Assembly (NCBI RefSeq): GCF_003938605.1
Contig: NZ_RHWX01000004.1
Coordinates: 124,001 to 188,000, forward strand
Direction: 5' to 3'
DNA from: Brevundimonas sp. 357
GTDB taxonomy: Bacteria; Pseudomonadota; Alphaproteobacteria; Caulobacterales; Caulobacteraceae
Length of the DNA stretch: 64,000 nucleotides
Shown here piece by piece: positions 49,047-58,202 of this stretch. A program made the position numbers and the translations under genes. Under the pieces are notes generated by a model that was not told the origin of the DNA, searched no databases, and was given only the letters and a program-made list of their open reading frames with translations. Positions within the stretch are counted from its first letter, which is position 1. Every line of letters begins with the position of its first letter.

Positions 49047-51200
49047 ATGTCGGACATCAGCCTGCTCAACCGACGCCGCGCCTTGCTGCTGGGCGCCGCG
49101 ACGGGGGCGAGTCTGCTCTGTCCGGCCGTTGCGGCGGCCCGGTCTGAGCCGGCCTGGGGCGCCTATCCGCCGACGCCCGTTGAACCGGTGATCGACCTTT
49201 ACGGCGAAGTCGCGGTCGAGGATCCCTATCGCTGGCTGGAAGCGGACATCCGCACGTCCGAGCGGGTGCAGGCCTGGACCACGGCGCAGAACGCCGTCTC
49301 GGACGCCTATCTGCAGGGCCTGGACGGGCGCGCGGACATCCGCGCCCGCCTGGACGCCCTGTTCGACATTGAAACCATCGGCCCGATCGCCACGGCCGGA
49401 GAGGCTCAGTTCTTCACGCGCCGCGCCAGAGGCGAGGAACAATCCTCTCTATGGGTGCGCCAGGGCGAGACGGGCGAGGCGCGCAGGCTGCTGGACCCCG
49501 CGCAATGGTCCGCCGACGGTACGGCGGCGCTGGCGGGCTATGCGGTGTCGCCTGACGGCCGCTACGTCGCCTACGCCCGACAGGACGCCGGTTCCGACTG
49601 GCGCGTCTGGCGCGTGCTGGATCGCAACAGCGGTCAGACCCTGGCCGACGCCGTTCACTGGAACAAATACTCCAACGCCTTCTGGGCCGCGGACGGTTCG
49701 GGTTTCTACTACGCGCGCTTCCCTCAGCCCGATGCGATGTTCCTGTCGGGCAACAGCGGGCAACAGCTCTATTTCCACCGCCTCGGCGACCCTCAGGACG
49801 CGGATGCCCTGATCTACGAAGACAAGGCCAATCCGGACTATATGTTCATCGGCCAACTGTCCGCCGATGGCCGCTATCTGCTCATCAACACCGGCTACGC
49901 GGGCGGCGGGATCGCCCTTCTGTACAAGGATCTGACCCGGCCCGGCGCGGACTTCGCGCCCATCGACCTCGGCCCGGCCGAGCCGCTCGCGGGCAACTAT
50001 TTCATCGGCTCGCGGGGCGCGACGCTCTATGTGTTGACCAGCGTGGGCGCCGTCAACTGGCGTCTGGTTTCCGTGGACGCCGAGCGTCCCGGCGAAGTCA
50101 TGGAGGTCGTGCCGGAACGCGCTTTCCCGCTGCGAGGCGCGCTGCTGGCCGGCGACGCCCTCATTCTGAAGTATCTGACCGACGGCAGCGACACCCTCGT
50201 CAGCCGTTCGTTGCGCAACGGTCGTGAGCGCGCCGTTTCACTGCCGGGCTTCGGCGTGGTGCAGGGGCTGTCGCGCGCGGCCCAGCCGGGCCAGATCTAC
50301 TATCAGTATTCCGGCTTCGGTCAGCCGCTGACGACCTATCGGTACGATGTGCCGCGCCGACGCTCCGTGGTTGTCGACAAGCCGCAAGGCCCGGTCGAGC
50401 CTTCCCACTATCAGGTCGAGCGCGTGGTCGTGACGGCGCGCGACGGTAATCACGTTCCCCTGTTCATCGCGTCTCGCAAAGGCCTGGCGCGGCGCGGCGA
50501 CGCCCCGACCATCCTCTACGGCTACGGCGGTTTCGGCGCCTCCTATCCGCCCGACTTCAGGCCGGAGCAGGTGACGTGGATGGACATGGGCGGGGTGTTC
50601 GCCATCGCGGCTCTGCCGGGCGACGGCGTCTATGGCGAGGCCTCTCACCGAGCCGGAATGCTGGCGAACAAGCCGGCGGTCTTCGACGCTTTCAACGACT
50701 GCGCGGTTCACCTGATCGCGTCGGGCTATACGCGACCCGAGCGGCTCGCAGCCTTCGGGTACAGCAACGGCGGTCTTCTGGTCGGAGGCGCCGTCGCCCG
50801 CCGTCCGGATCTCTATGCCGCGGCCATGCCGACCGTGGGCGTTCTGGACATGCTGCGCTTCACGCAGTTCACGAACGGTCGGCTGTGGATCCGCGAGTAC
50901 GGCGATCCTCAGGACGCCGCCCTGTTCCCCGTCCTGCACGGCTACTCGCCCTACCACGCCGCCGTCCGGGGGCGGCGCTACCCAGCCCTGCTGATCGGCA
51001 CGGGAGATACGGACGACCGCGTCGCGCCGATGCACAGCTTCAAATACGCCGCCCGCCTGCAGGCGCTGGCCGATCCCTCGCGGCCGGTTCTGTTGACGGT
51101 GGACAAGGATTCCGGCCACGGCGCAGGCAATAGCCGATCCAAAACCGCCAAGAGCGCTGCCGACCGCCTGGCCTTTGCAGCGCATCATCTGGGGCTTTAG
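49047..51200 (+). CDS. Prolyl-oligopeptidase-type S9 peptidase, Tat-exported
   Basis: About 717 residues. The N-terminus has a twin-arginine-like signal (NRRRALLLGAATGASLLCPAVAAA). A beta-propeller region (about 90-430) precedes the alpha/beta-hydrolase domain with Ser near 573 in GYSNGG, Asp near 654 in GDTDDRV and His near 690 in SGHGAG. This matches prolyl oligopeptidase (YxxPxxPVE.VxDxYGxxVxDPYRWLE start is clear). It should cut proline-containing peptides in the periplasm. ATG 49047 is chosen over one at 48993 because the signal follows it. Confidence 0.92.
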   Translation: MSDISLLNRRRALLLGAATGASLLCPAVAAARSEPAWGAYPPTPVEPVIDLYGEVAVEDPYRWLEADIRTSERVQAWTTAQNAVSDAYLQGLDGRADIRARLDALFDIETIGPIATAGEAQFFTRRARGEEQSSLWVRQGETGEARRLLDPAQWSADGTAALAGYAVSPDGRYVAYARQDAGSDWRVWRVLDRNSGQTLADAVHWNKYSNAFWAADGSGFYYARFPQPDAMFLSGNSGQQLYFHRLGDPQDADALIYEDKANPDYMFIGQLSADGRYLLINTGYAGGGIALLYKDLTRPGADFAPIDLGPAEPLAGNYFIGSRGATLYVLTSVGAVNWRLVSVDAERPGEVMEVVPERAFPLRGALLAGDALILKYLTDGSDTLVSRSLRNGRERAVSLPGFGVVQGLSRAAQPGQIYYQYSGFGQPLTTYRYDVPRRRSVVVDKPQGPVEPSHYQVERVVVTARDGNHVPLFIASRKGLARRGDAPTILYGYGGFGASYPPDFRPEQVTWMDMGGVFAIAALPGDGVYGEASHRAGMLANKPAVFDAFNDCAVHLIASGYTRPERLAAFGYSNGGLLVGGAVARRPDLYAAAMPTVGVLDMLRFTQFTNGRLWIREYGDPQDAALFPVLHGYSPYHAAVRGRRYPALLIGTGDTDDRVAPMHSFKYAARLQALADPSRPVLLTVDKDSGHGAGNSRSKTAKSAADRLAFAAHHLGL

Positions 51201-51331
51201 AAAGGCTCAGGTAAATCAAGAAATGGTCGTCGGCGTAGCCAGGTACGACCTGCAATATGATTGCTTATTCTTTGGGGTGTTCGGGTCGAGCTGAGCTCAA
51301 ACTCGACGCTTTCAAAGCTTAGGCCCCCGAG

Positions 51332-51406
51332 TGGCTCCGCGGGTAGGATTCGAACCTACGACCAGCCGATTAACAGTCGGCTGCTCTACCACTGAGCTAC
51401 CGCGGA
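51332..51406 (-). tRNA. tRNA-Asn (GTT)
   Basis: Minus-strand cloverleaf: acceptor TCCGCGG/CCGCGGA, D arm GCTCAGTGGTAGAGC, anticodon stem GCCGA/TCGGC around CTGTTAA (anticodon GTT), T arm GTAGG-TTCGAAT-CCTAC, discriminator G and an encoded CCA. Confidence 0.95.
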
Positions 51407-51517
51407 ACATCCCCTCGGGGGAGGCCGGCGTATAGCAGCGCCTTTTCGATTCATGCAACGGGTAAAAGGCAGAAATCGCCAAATTTTTTCGCAATGCCCT
51501 GCGCTACAAGGCTCCGC

Positions 51518-52327
51518 ATGACGCCGACCCATGTGAACGACCCCGATGATCCGCGCATCGCCGCCTTCCGCAATGTGAAGGAGCGCGACCTGACCGGGCG
51601 GCAGGGCCTCTTCATCGCTGAAGGCGAGGTGGTGTTGCGCGTGCTGGCGTCCGAGGCGTCACGCTGCTCGCCGGTGTCCGTTCTGATCGCTGAGAAGCGC
51701 GTGGAGAGCCTGCGAGGGGTGCTAGAGCGCATGCCGGGCGACGTGCCGGTTCATGTGGCGTCGCAGGCGGTCCTGAACGCCGTGGCGGGGTTCGACCTGC
51801 ATCGCGGCATTCTGGCTCTGGGGCGCAAGCCTGAGGCCGTCGATCCGGCCGTTCTGTTGGGCGGCCTGCCGGAGCGGGCCGTGGTGGTCGTGGCGTGCGG
51901 AATCGGCAATCACGACAACATGGGCGGGCTGTTCCGCAACGCCGCCGCCTTTGGAGCCGGAGCGGTCATGCTGGATCGGACCTGTTGCGATCCTTTTTAT
52001 CGCAAGGCGATCAGGGTCTCGGTCGGGGCCGTACTGCGTACGCCCATGGCGACGGGGCTGGAGGCCGAAGCGATGATCGAGCTGTTGCAGGGCAAGGGGT
52101 TCGAGGTGCTGGCCCTGACGCCGTCGGCGGAACAGACGCTGGCGGGGCTGAGGCCGGGCAGGCGCACGGCCCTTCTGTTGGGCAGCGAAGGGCCTGGCCT
52201 GCCGCGAGACCTGATCGTGCGCTGTCGCCCGGTCGGCATTCGGATGGCGGGCGGATTCGATTCTCTGAACGTGGCCGCGACCAGCGCCGTCGCTCTGCAC
52301 CATCTGACGACAGCGGTGGCGGACTAG
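51518..52327 (+). CDS. SpoU/TrmH-family RNA 2'-O-methyltransferase
   Basis: About 269 residues. SPOUT-fold motifs: ACGIGNHDNMGGLFRNAAAFGAGAVML, LLLGSEGPGLP and the C-terminal SLNVAATSAVALHHL. The N-terminal substrate domain contains KERDLTGRQGLFIAEGEVVLRVL, as in RlmB/TrmH-like rRNA or tRNA methyltransferases. The target nucleotide cannot be told. ATG 51518 is the first codon that fits the N-terminal domain. Confidence 0.9.
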   Translation: MTPTHVNDPDDPRIAAFRNVKERDLTGRQGLFIAEGEVVLRVLASEASRCSPVSVLIAEKRVESLRGVLERMPGDVPVHVASQAVLNAVAGFDLHRGILALGRKPEAVDPAVLLGGLPERAVVVVACGIGNHDNMGGLFRNAAAFGAGAVMLDRTCCDPFYRKAIRVSVGAVLRTPMATGLEAEAMIELLQGKGFEVLALTPSAEQTLAGLRPGRRTALLLGSEGPGLPRDLIVRCRPVGIRMAGGFDSLNVAATSAVALHHLTTAVAD

Positions 52328-52339
52328 GTCAGAAAACAA

Positions 52340-52367
52340 GAAAGCCACCCCTAAGGGCGGCTTTCTC
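52340..52367 (+). terminator. Hairpin after the SpoU gene
   Basis: GAAAGCC (52340-52346) / GGCTTTC (52359-52365) stem with a 12-base loop and little T tract; weak. Confidence 0.5.
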
Positions 52368-52381
52368 GATGTTCATCGCGA

Positions 52382-52455
52382 TGGAGGCCTGACCGGGAAT
52401 CGAACCCGGGTGCAAGGATTTGCAGTCCTCTGCGTCACCACTCCGCCATCAGGCC
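52382..52455 (-). tRNA. tRNA-Cys (GCA)
   Basis: Minus-strand cloverleaf: acceptor GGCCTGA/TCAGGCC, anticodon stem AGGA/TCCT around CTGCAAA (anticodon GCA), T arm CCGGG-TTCGATT-CCCGG, discriminator T and encoded CCA. Confidence 0.95.
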
Positions 52456-52586
52456 GTGACCCCTTATCGGTGGGGCCCCGCCATCGCGAGGGCCGTCAGC
52501 TATCAGATCGGATTGTCCGCTGCAACGCACGGACCTATAAGCGCGTCACATTTCTTCGCCTGAGCCGACCTGAAGGACTTCGGATT

Positions 52587-53216
52587 ATGGATTTCGCCGC
52601 CGCCCGCAAGGTGATGCTGGACTCGCAGGTCCGCGTGAACGACGTCACCGACCGCCAACTGCACGCCGCCATCGGCGCTGTGGAGCGCGAGCGATTCTGC
52701 GCCGCCGACCGCGCCTTCTCGGCCTATGCCGACGTCGAGCCGGAAATCGCGGGCGACCGTCGCCTGATGCTGCCGCGCGATGTGGCCAAGCTGCTGCAAG
52801 GGTTGGACGCCCGCGCCGGTGAAAAGGCCCTGGCGATCGCCGCGCCGTACGCCGCCGCCGTCCTGGCGCACATGGGCCTGTCGGTTACGGCTCAGGAATC
52901 CGACGCAGCCGTGTTCGATGTGGTCGGCGCCGCCCTGGCCGAGGCCGGGGTCGAGACCGTCGTGGCTCCCCTAAGCCGGCCGAAGGGCGAGGGCTACGAC
53001 CTGATCATCAGCGAAGGCGCGGTCATTGAGCGCCCCGAATCGTGGATTGCGGCCCTGCGTCCGGGCGGCCGTCTGGCTGTGGTGGAGCGCGACGGCGCCA
53101 GCGGCGCGGCGATCCTCTATGTGCGTGGTCGCGAAGGTGTTTCGCGACGCGAATTGTTCGACGCTGCGCCTGAGTTGCTGGCGGAAATGGTCCCTGCGCC
53201 TGCGTTTGCGCTTTAA
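52587..53216 (+). CDS. Protein-L-isoaspartate O-methyltransferase-like protein
   Basis: About 209 residues. The N-terminus MDFAAARKVMLDSQVRVNDVTD and the later YDLIISEGAVIERPESWIAALRPGGRLAVV match the alphaproteobacterial PCMT-like family that precedes tolC. The SAM-binding glycine loop usually read as EVGTGSGY is replaced here by EKALAIAAPYAAAVLAHMG, so methyltransferase activity is uncertain. ATG 52587 fits both the family start and GAAGGA upstream. It probably forms an operon or close pair with tolC. Confidence 0.8.
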   Translation: MDFAAARKVMLDSQVRVNDVTDRQLHAAIGAVERERFCAADRAFSAYADVEPEIAGDRRLMLPRDVAKLLQGLDARAGEKALAIAAPYAAAVLAHMGLSVTAQESDAAVFDVVGAALAEAGVETVVAPLSRPKGEGYDLIISEGAVIERPESWIAALRPGGRLAVVERDGASGAAILYVRGREGVSRRELFDAAPELLAEMVPAPAFAL

Positions 53217-53353
53217 GGCTATTGGCGGCGACGGAAGGGGCGTCGCGCTGCGTGAAAAAAACTTAACTGGCGTCGGACGCGGCTAGCCCCCAACTACGCC
53301 GCTACAAGGCACTACAGGCGCGCCGGATGGGGGCGTCAGGCAGGGACAGGTTC

Positions 53354-54928
53354 ATGTTGAAACGCTCGCGCGCGCTCGCTTCGGTCGCACTGGTCGCATT
53401 GACGATGGGGGCGACGCCGGTCTTCGCCGAGTCGCTTCAGGAAGCCATCGGTCTGGCCTATCGCACCAATCCGACCCTGTTGGCGCAACGGGCGAATCAA
53501 CGGGCCCTGGATGAGAGCATCGTCCAGGCGCGCGCGGGTCTGCGCCCGACCGTCAACGCTTCGGCGGGTGTCGATTACAGCCGCACGCGCACCGATCGTG
53601 TGACGACGACGATCCCCGGTCAGACCTTCTCGATCGACACCAACGGCGACGGCGTGCCCGACGCCACCGGCACGCTGCCGGGCAGCAACAGCACCAGCGG
53701 CGGGACGATCGAAAGCGACGGCGCCAGCGCCAGCGTCAGCCTGACGCAGAATATCTGGACGGCTGGGCGCGTGTCGCACGGCATCTCTGCGGCCGAGGCC
53801 AATGTGCTGGCCGGTCGCGAGAACCTGCGTCAGGTCGAGCAGCAGGTCATGGTGACGGTCATTCAGGCCTACGCCGACGTCACTCGCGATCTGGAAATCC
53901 TGCGTATCCGCCAGGAGAACCTGAAGGTGCTGCGTCGCCAGTTGGATGAATCGAACGCTCGATTCGAGGTCGGCGAGATCACCCGCACCGACGTCGCTCA
54001 GTCCGAAGCCCGTCTGGCGCAGTCCGAATCCGATCTGGCCAGCGCTCAGGCGCAACTGTCGGTGTCGCGCGCGGCCTACGCCGCCGTTGTTGGACAGGCG
54101 CCGTCCAACCTGCAGACCCTGCCTACGCTGCCGGGTCTGCCGACCGATTTCGACAGCGCCATGGACGTCGGCCTTGCCGAGAACCCCGGCGTGCTTTCCG
54201 CCGTTCACGCTCAGCGCGCGGCCGAGGCCAATGTGGCGGCGGCGCGCGCGGAATATCTGCCTTCGGCGCGCCTGAACGCCTCCTATGGCGGGACGGCCAA
54301 TGATCTGTCGGGCTTGGACCTGGGCGATCGCACCAGCTTTACGGCGGGCGCCACGGTCTCCGTGCCCTTGTTCACGGGCGGCCTGAATCGTTCGCGCGTC
54401 GCCCAGGCTCTGGAGCGCGCCAACGCCGCACAGATCAATGTCGAGGGTGAACGTCGCACGGTTTTGCAGTCGGTGAGCTCGGCCTATGCTCAGAGCACTT
54501 CTGCGCGTTCCAGCGTTCAGGCCGGCGAACAGGCGGTGCGGGCCGCTTCGGTCGCCGCCGAGGGCGTGCGCCAGGAAGCTCAGGTCGGCCTGCGCACCAC
54601 CCTGGACGTGCTGAACCAGGAGCTTGAACTGCGAAGCGCGGAAGTCGCCCTGACCAGCGCTCGCCGCAATGAATATGTGGCCCAGGCCCAGCTTCTGGCG
54701 GCCATGGGCCGCCTGGGTGGTCCCAACCTGGATCCGACGATCGAGGCCTATGACCCGTCCGACAACTATCGTGCGGTGCGCAATCGCGGCACCCTGCCTT
54801 GGGATGGCGTGATCGAGGCCATCGACCGCGTCGCCGCCCCGGCGACGACGCCCGCCGTCGATGTCGAAGATGCGCCCGTTGATCGTCAATTGAAGGGTGA
54901 AGTCGTTCGCACTGCTCCCCAGGGCTGA
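53354..54928 (+). CDS. tolC: TolC-family outer-membrane channel protein
   Basis: About 524 residues. Signal peptide ending PVFAE, then two OEP repeats (SLQEAIGLAYRTNPTLLAQRANQRALDESI and SAVHAQRAAEANVAAARAEYLPSARLNASYGG) with long coiled helices. This is the trimeric tunnel used by type I secretion and efflux systems; in Caulobacter the equivalent (RsaF) exports the S-layer protein. ATG 53354 gives the signal sequence directly. Confidence 0.92.
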   Translation: MLKRSRALASVALVALTMGATPVFAESLQEAIGLAYRTNPTLLAQRANQRALDESIVQARAGLRPTVNASAGVDYSRTRTDRVTTTIPGQTFSIDTNGDGVPDATGTLPGSNSTSGGTIESDGASASVSLTQNIWTAGRVSHGISAAEANVLAGRENLRQVEQQVMVTVIQAYADVTRDLEILRIRQENLKVLRRQLDESNARFEVGEITRTDVAQSEARLAQSESDLASAQAQLSVSRAAYAAVVGQAPSNLQTLPTLPGLPTDFDSAMDVGLAENPGVLSAVHAQRAAEANVAAARAEYLPSARLNASYGGTANDLSGLDLGDRTSFTAGATVSVPLFTGGLNRSRVAQALERANAAQINVEGERRTVLQSVSSAYAQSTSARSSVQAGEQAVRAASVAAEGVRQEAQVGLRTTLDVLNQELELRSAEVALTSARRNEYVAQAQLLAAMGRLGGPNLDPTIEAYDPSDNYRAVRNRGTLPWDGVIEAIDRVAAPATTPAVDVEDAPVDRQLKGEVVRTAPQG

Positions 54929-55086
54929 AGACTGAACGACAAAACGTTCGTTGATTCCGACGGGCGTTGATGCGACGACAGGATTCAAGGGGAGGCGAGT
55001 CTGAAAGCTCGGTCCCCATCGTCGCCTGCCTAGTCCGCATCGGTTGGCGAGTGTCCCCGTTCGAGCGCCCAGGTTGAGGTTCCGAC

Positions 55087-55659
55087 ATGACCGAACAAGC
55101 CGCCCAGGAACCGACGATGGAAGAGATTCTGGCGTCGATCCGCCGGATTATCTCTGAAGACGACGCTCCGGCCGAAACCGCCCCCATGGCGGAAGCGGTT
55201 CCCGAGTCCGCGCCGGAGCCAGAACCCGTCGTCGTCGAGCCGGAGCCCGCTCCGGTGGAGGACGAAGTGCTGGAGCTGACCGAGCCTTATGAGGCGCCGG
55301 CCGCCGAAGCCATCGGCGATCTGGACGTGGCGGACGCTGCGCCGTTCCCGACCGAGCCCGCGCCGGCGGCGCCGCAGCCCGTCGTCGCCGCGGCAGAGGT
55401 CGAAACCTTGGTCGGCGAAACCGCTGCCGCCAGCGCGGCTTCGGCCTTCGCCGGACTGGCCGCCAGTTTCCAGAAGCCGGAACCCGCGCCGGTCGCCTCG
55501 GCCGCCGACATGAACTTCATGAGCGGCAACACGGTCGAGGCCATGGTTCGCGAGATGCTGCGTCCGATGCTGAAGGATTGGCTGGACGCCAACCTGCCGA
55601 CCATCGTCGAGGCTCAGGTCCGCAAGGAAGTCGAACGCATCGCCCGCAACGCAGGCTGA
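55087..55659 (+). CDS. popZ: Polar organising protein PopZ (DUF2497)
   Basis: A 190-residue protein. The N-terminal conserved helix EPTMEEILASIRRIISEDD, an acidic proline-rich central linker (PEPEPVVVEPEP) and the C-terminal oligomerisation helices (MVREMLRPMLKDWLDANLPTIVEAQVRKEVERIAR) match PopZ in order. PopZ forms a condensate at cell poles that tethers the ParB-origin complex and cell-cycle proteins in Caulobacter. It follows tolC, which I recall as its common position in Caulobacterales. The linker here is longer than in C. crescentus by eye. Confidence 0.93.
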   Translation: MTEQAAQEPTMEEILASIRRIISEDDAPAETAPMAEAVPESAPEPEPVVVEPEPAPVEDEVLELTEPYEAPAAEAIGDLDVADAAPFPTEPAPAAPQPVVAAAEVETLVGETAAASAASAFAGLAASFQKPEPAPVASAADMNFMSGNTVEAMVREMLRPMLKDWLDANLPTIVEAQVRKEVERIARNAG

Positions 55660-55687
55660 TCGCTTCAAGACATCGCTGAGTTTTACG

Positions 55688-55713
55688 ACGCCCCTCAGTC
55701 CGCTGAGGGGCGT
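55688..55713. other. Strong hairpin between convergent popZ and recG
   Basis: ACGCCCCTCAG-TCCG-CTGAGGGGCGT, an 11-base perfect stem overlapping the recG stop. Neither side has a T tract, so it is a bidirectional hairpin rather than a textbook terminator. Confidence 0.6.
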
Positions 55714-57788
55714 TCGTGCTTCCAGTCGAACAGGGATTCCAGCAGACGCACGGCCTGACCGCGCTCGCTGATCAGTTCAGGGTCGCGGCCCAGCAGCAGA
55801 CGTGCGTCGTCCGCCGCCGCCAGCAGCAGCGAGCGATGCCGGATCGGGTCGGCGAAACGATAGGCCGGGAATCCGCTCTGTTTCAGGCCCAGCGGGTCGC
55901 CGCCGCCGCGCAGACGGAAGTCTTCTTCTGCGATGACGAAGCCGTCCTCGGTGCGGCGCAGGGTCTCCAGCCGCTCCTTCGCCGTCTCGCCCAGGGCGCC
56001 GTCCTCGCCGCCGTACAGCAGGATGCAGGCACTGGCCTTGGCCCCGCGCCCCACGCGCCCGCGAAGCTGATGAAGCTGCGCCAGACCGAAGCGGTCGGCA
56101 TGCTCGATCACCATGATGGAGGCGTTGGGCACGTCGACGCCGACCTCGACCACGGTCGTTGCGACCAGGACGGGCAGGCGGCCGTCCGCGAACTCGGCCA
56201 TCACCGTTTCGCGCTCGGCGCCCGGCATCTGGCCGTGGGCCAGACCGACCTCGGTCCCCAGAAGTTTGCGCAGGTCTTCCGCCCGATCCTCGGCGGCGGC
56301 CAAGTCGATGGCTTCGGATTCCGCCACCAGAGGACAGATCCAATAGGCCTGGGCGCCCGCCTGAACCGCCGCCTTCAGCCGCTTCGCAACCTCACCGATG
56401 CGCGCCAGCGGCAGGACTGCCGTGGTCACGGGCGTGCGGCCGGGCGGTTTCTCCATCAGGCGGCTGACCTCTAGTTCGCCGTACTGTGTCAGCTCCAGCG
56501 TGCGCGGGATCGGCGTCGCCGACATGGTCAGCAGATGGACGCCGCCCAGAGCTGGATCGCCCTTGGCCTGCAACCGCTGGCGCTCGCGCACGCCGAAGCG
56601 GTGCTGCTCGTCGATGACGGCCAGGGCCAGCCGGTTGAACTGCACCGCGTCCTGGAACAGGGCGTGGGTGCCGATGGCGACCTGGGCCTCGCCCGATGCC
56701 AGAGTCGCCAGCTTGACGCGCCGTTCCGCCGCCGTGTCGCGCCCGGTCAGCAGCAGGCTGGACACGCCCGCCTGATCCAGCATCGGCGACAGCTTGTCGT
56801 AGTGCTGGCGCGCCAGGATTTCGGTCGGCGCCATCAGGGCGGCCTGAAATCCATTGGACGCCGCATCGGCGAGGGCCAGGGCTGCGACGGCGGTCTTGCC
56901 CGACCCGACATCGCCCTGCAGCAGCCGCCCCATCTGCTCGCCGGAAGTCAGGTCGGCGCGGATTTCCGCCACGGCCTGTTCCTGCGCCCCGGTCAGGGCG
57001 AAGGGTAGGGCGGCCAGCAACCGGGCGGACGCCTCGCCCGGCGCTATGCGGACGGAGGGCGTGATCTGGCGAGCGCGGCGGCGACGGGCCAGGGCCAACT
57101 GATGCGCGAACAGTTCGTCATAGGCCAGACGCTGGCGCACCGGCGTGTCGGGCGTCAGTTCGGCCTCGGTCATCGGAGCGTGCAGAGCCTCCAGCGCCGC
57201 GCGCCAGCCGACCCAGCGACGCGCCGCCAGCCAGTTCGGCTCCTGCCATTCGGGCAACTCAGGTGCGAGGGCCAGCGCGCCCTGCGCCAGCTTGCGGATC
57301 TGGCGCGAGGTCAGCCCCTGCGTCGCCGGGTAGACGGGTTCAGACAGCGGAATCTCATCCACCTTCTCGACCGGCAGGATGTAGTCGGGGTGGGCGATCT
57401 GGACTTCGCTGTTGAAGCGCTCGACCTTGCCCGTCACCAGACGCCGCGACCCGCGCGGGGCCAGGCTCTCGATATGGCGCGGCGATCCGGCGAACCAGAT
57501 CAGGTGAATGAATCCGGTGTCGTCGATGGCGCGCACCTTGATCGGTGCGCCGTGCTTGTGCGGCGGAATCAGGCGGTCGATCGTCACCTCGAAGACGCCG
57601 ATCTCGCCGTCGACGGCCTCCATCGCCGTGGTGCGCCGCCGCTGGATCACGCCGCTGGGCGACAGAAACAGCACGTCGCGCACGAGCGGGCCCGCCACCT
57701 TCTGCACCAGAGGCGCGCTGCGCGGCCCCACGCCTTTCAGCGTGGAGACGTCGGCGAACAGGGGAAAGAGAATCTCGGGCCTCATCAT
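55695..57788 (-). CDS. recG: ATP-dependent DNA helicase RecG
   Basis: A 697-residue protein of typical length. The N-terminal wedge/OB domain (LKGVGPRSAPLVQKVAGPLVRDVLFL) is followed by helicase motifs: Walker A GDVGSGKTAVAALA, DEQH in [19 protein letters not shown] and HGQMPGAE, ending with the RecG-specific GRVGRGAKASACILLY and DFRLRGGGDPLG. It regresses stalled replication forks and branch-migrates Holliday junctions. A second ATG directly follows the first. It is divergent from sdhE-mfd. Confidence 0.95.
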   Translation of the reverse strand: MMRPEILFPLFADVSTLKGVGPRSAPLVQKVAGPLVRDVLFLSPSGVIQRRRTTAMEAVDGEIGVFEVTIDRLIPPHKHGAPIKVRAIDDTGFIHLIWFAGSPRHIESLAPRGSRRLVTGKVERFNSEVQIAHPDYILPVEKVDEIPLSEPVYPATQGLTSRQIRKLAQGALALAPELPEWQEPNWLAARRWVGWRAALEALHAPMTEAELTPDTPVRQRLAYDELFAHQLALARRRRARQITPSVRIAPGEASARLLAALPFALTGAQEQAVAEIRADLTSGEQMGRLLQGDVGSGKTAVAALALADAASNGFQAALMAPTEILARQHYDKLSPMLDQAGVSSLLLTGRDTAAERRVKLATLASGEAQVAIGTHALFQDAVQFNRLALAVIDEQHRFGVRERQRLQAKGDPALGGVHLLTMSATPIPRTLELTQYGELEVSRLMEKPPGRTPVTTAVLPLARIGEVAKRLKAAVQAGAQAYWICPLVAESEAIDLAAAEDRAEDLRKLLGTEVGLAHGQMPGAERETVMAEFADGRLPVLVATTVVEVGVDVPNASIMVIEHADRFGLAQLHQLRGRVGRGAKASACILLYGGEDGALGETAKERLETLRRTEDGFVIAEEDFRLRGGGDPLGLKQSGFPAYRFADPIRHRSLLLAAADDARLLLGRDPELISERGQAVRLLESLFDWKHERPSAD

Positions 57789-57872
57789 TGGACAGCATAG
57801 CTGGCGAAGCGGCGTCTGGAACGCTATCTGATCGGCCTCTTACCGAAGTGAACGGACAGGCAAGGAAACCGC

Positions 57873-58202
57873 GTGGCCGATATCGACGCACGTCCCGAGG
57901 ACGCCCTGAATTCTGACGAGCGCAAGACGCGCCTGGGCCGCATCGCCTTCCGCGCCTGGCGCCGGGGCTTCCGCGAGGCGGACATGGTGCTGGGGCCCTT
58001 CGCCGATCAGATCGCGCCGACGCTGGACGACGACGAACTGACCGAGTTCGAGCGCCTGCTGGATGAAGAGGACCAGTACCTCTACGCTTGGATCATTGAG
58101 CGCGAACCGACGCCGCCCGAGTTCGAAGGGCCTATGCTGGCTCGCATCCGCGCCTTCATGCGCGAACATGTTGCGGCCGAAGTGGCCAAGGGCATCGGTT
58201 GA
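57873..58202 (+). CDS. sdhE: FAD assembly factor SdhE (succinate dehydrogenase assembly factor 2)
   Basis: A 109-residue protein starting at GTG. The core RKTRLGRIAFRAWRRGFREADMVLGPFADQIA and LLDEEDQYLYAWI match SdhE/YgfY, which helps attach FAD to SdhA. Alphaproteobacteria commonly keep this gene between recG and mfd, which matches here. AAGGAAACC before the GTG is a modest ribosome site. The stop overlaps the mfd start by one base (TGATG). Confidence 0.88.
   Translation: MADIDARPEDALNSDERKTRLGRIAFRAWRRGFREADMVLGPFADQIAPTLDDDELTEFERLLDEEDQYLYAWIIEREPTPPEFEGPMLARIRAFMREHVAAEVAKGIG

Noticed and set aside
55688..55713. Classical bidirectional terminator between popZ and recG
   Set aside because: The stem is strong but no T tract follows on either strand, so it is listed only as a hairpin.
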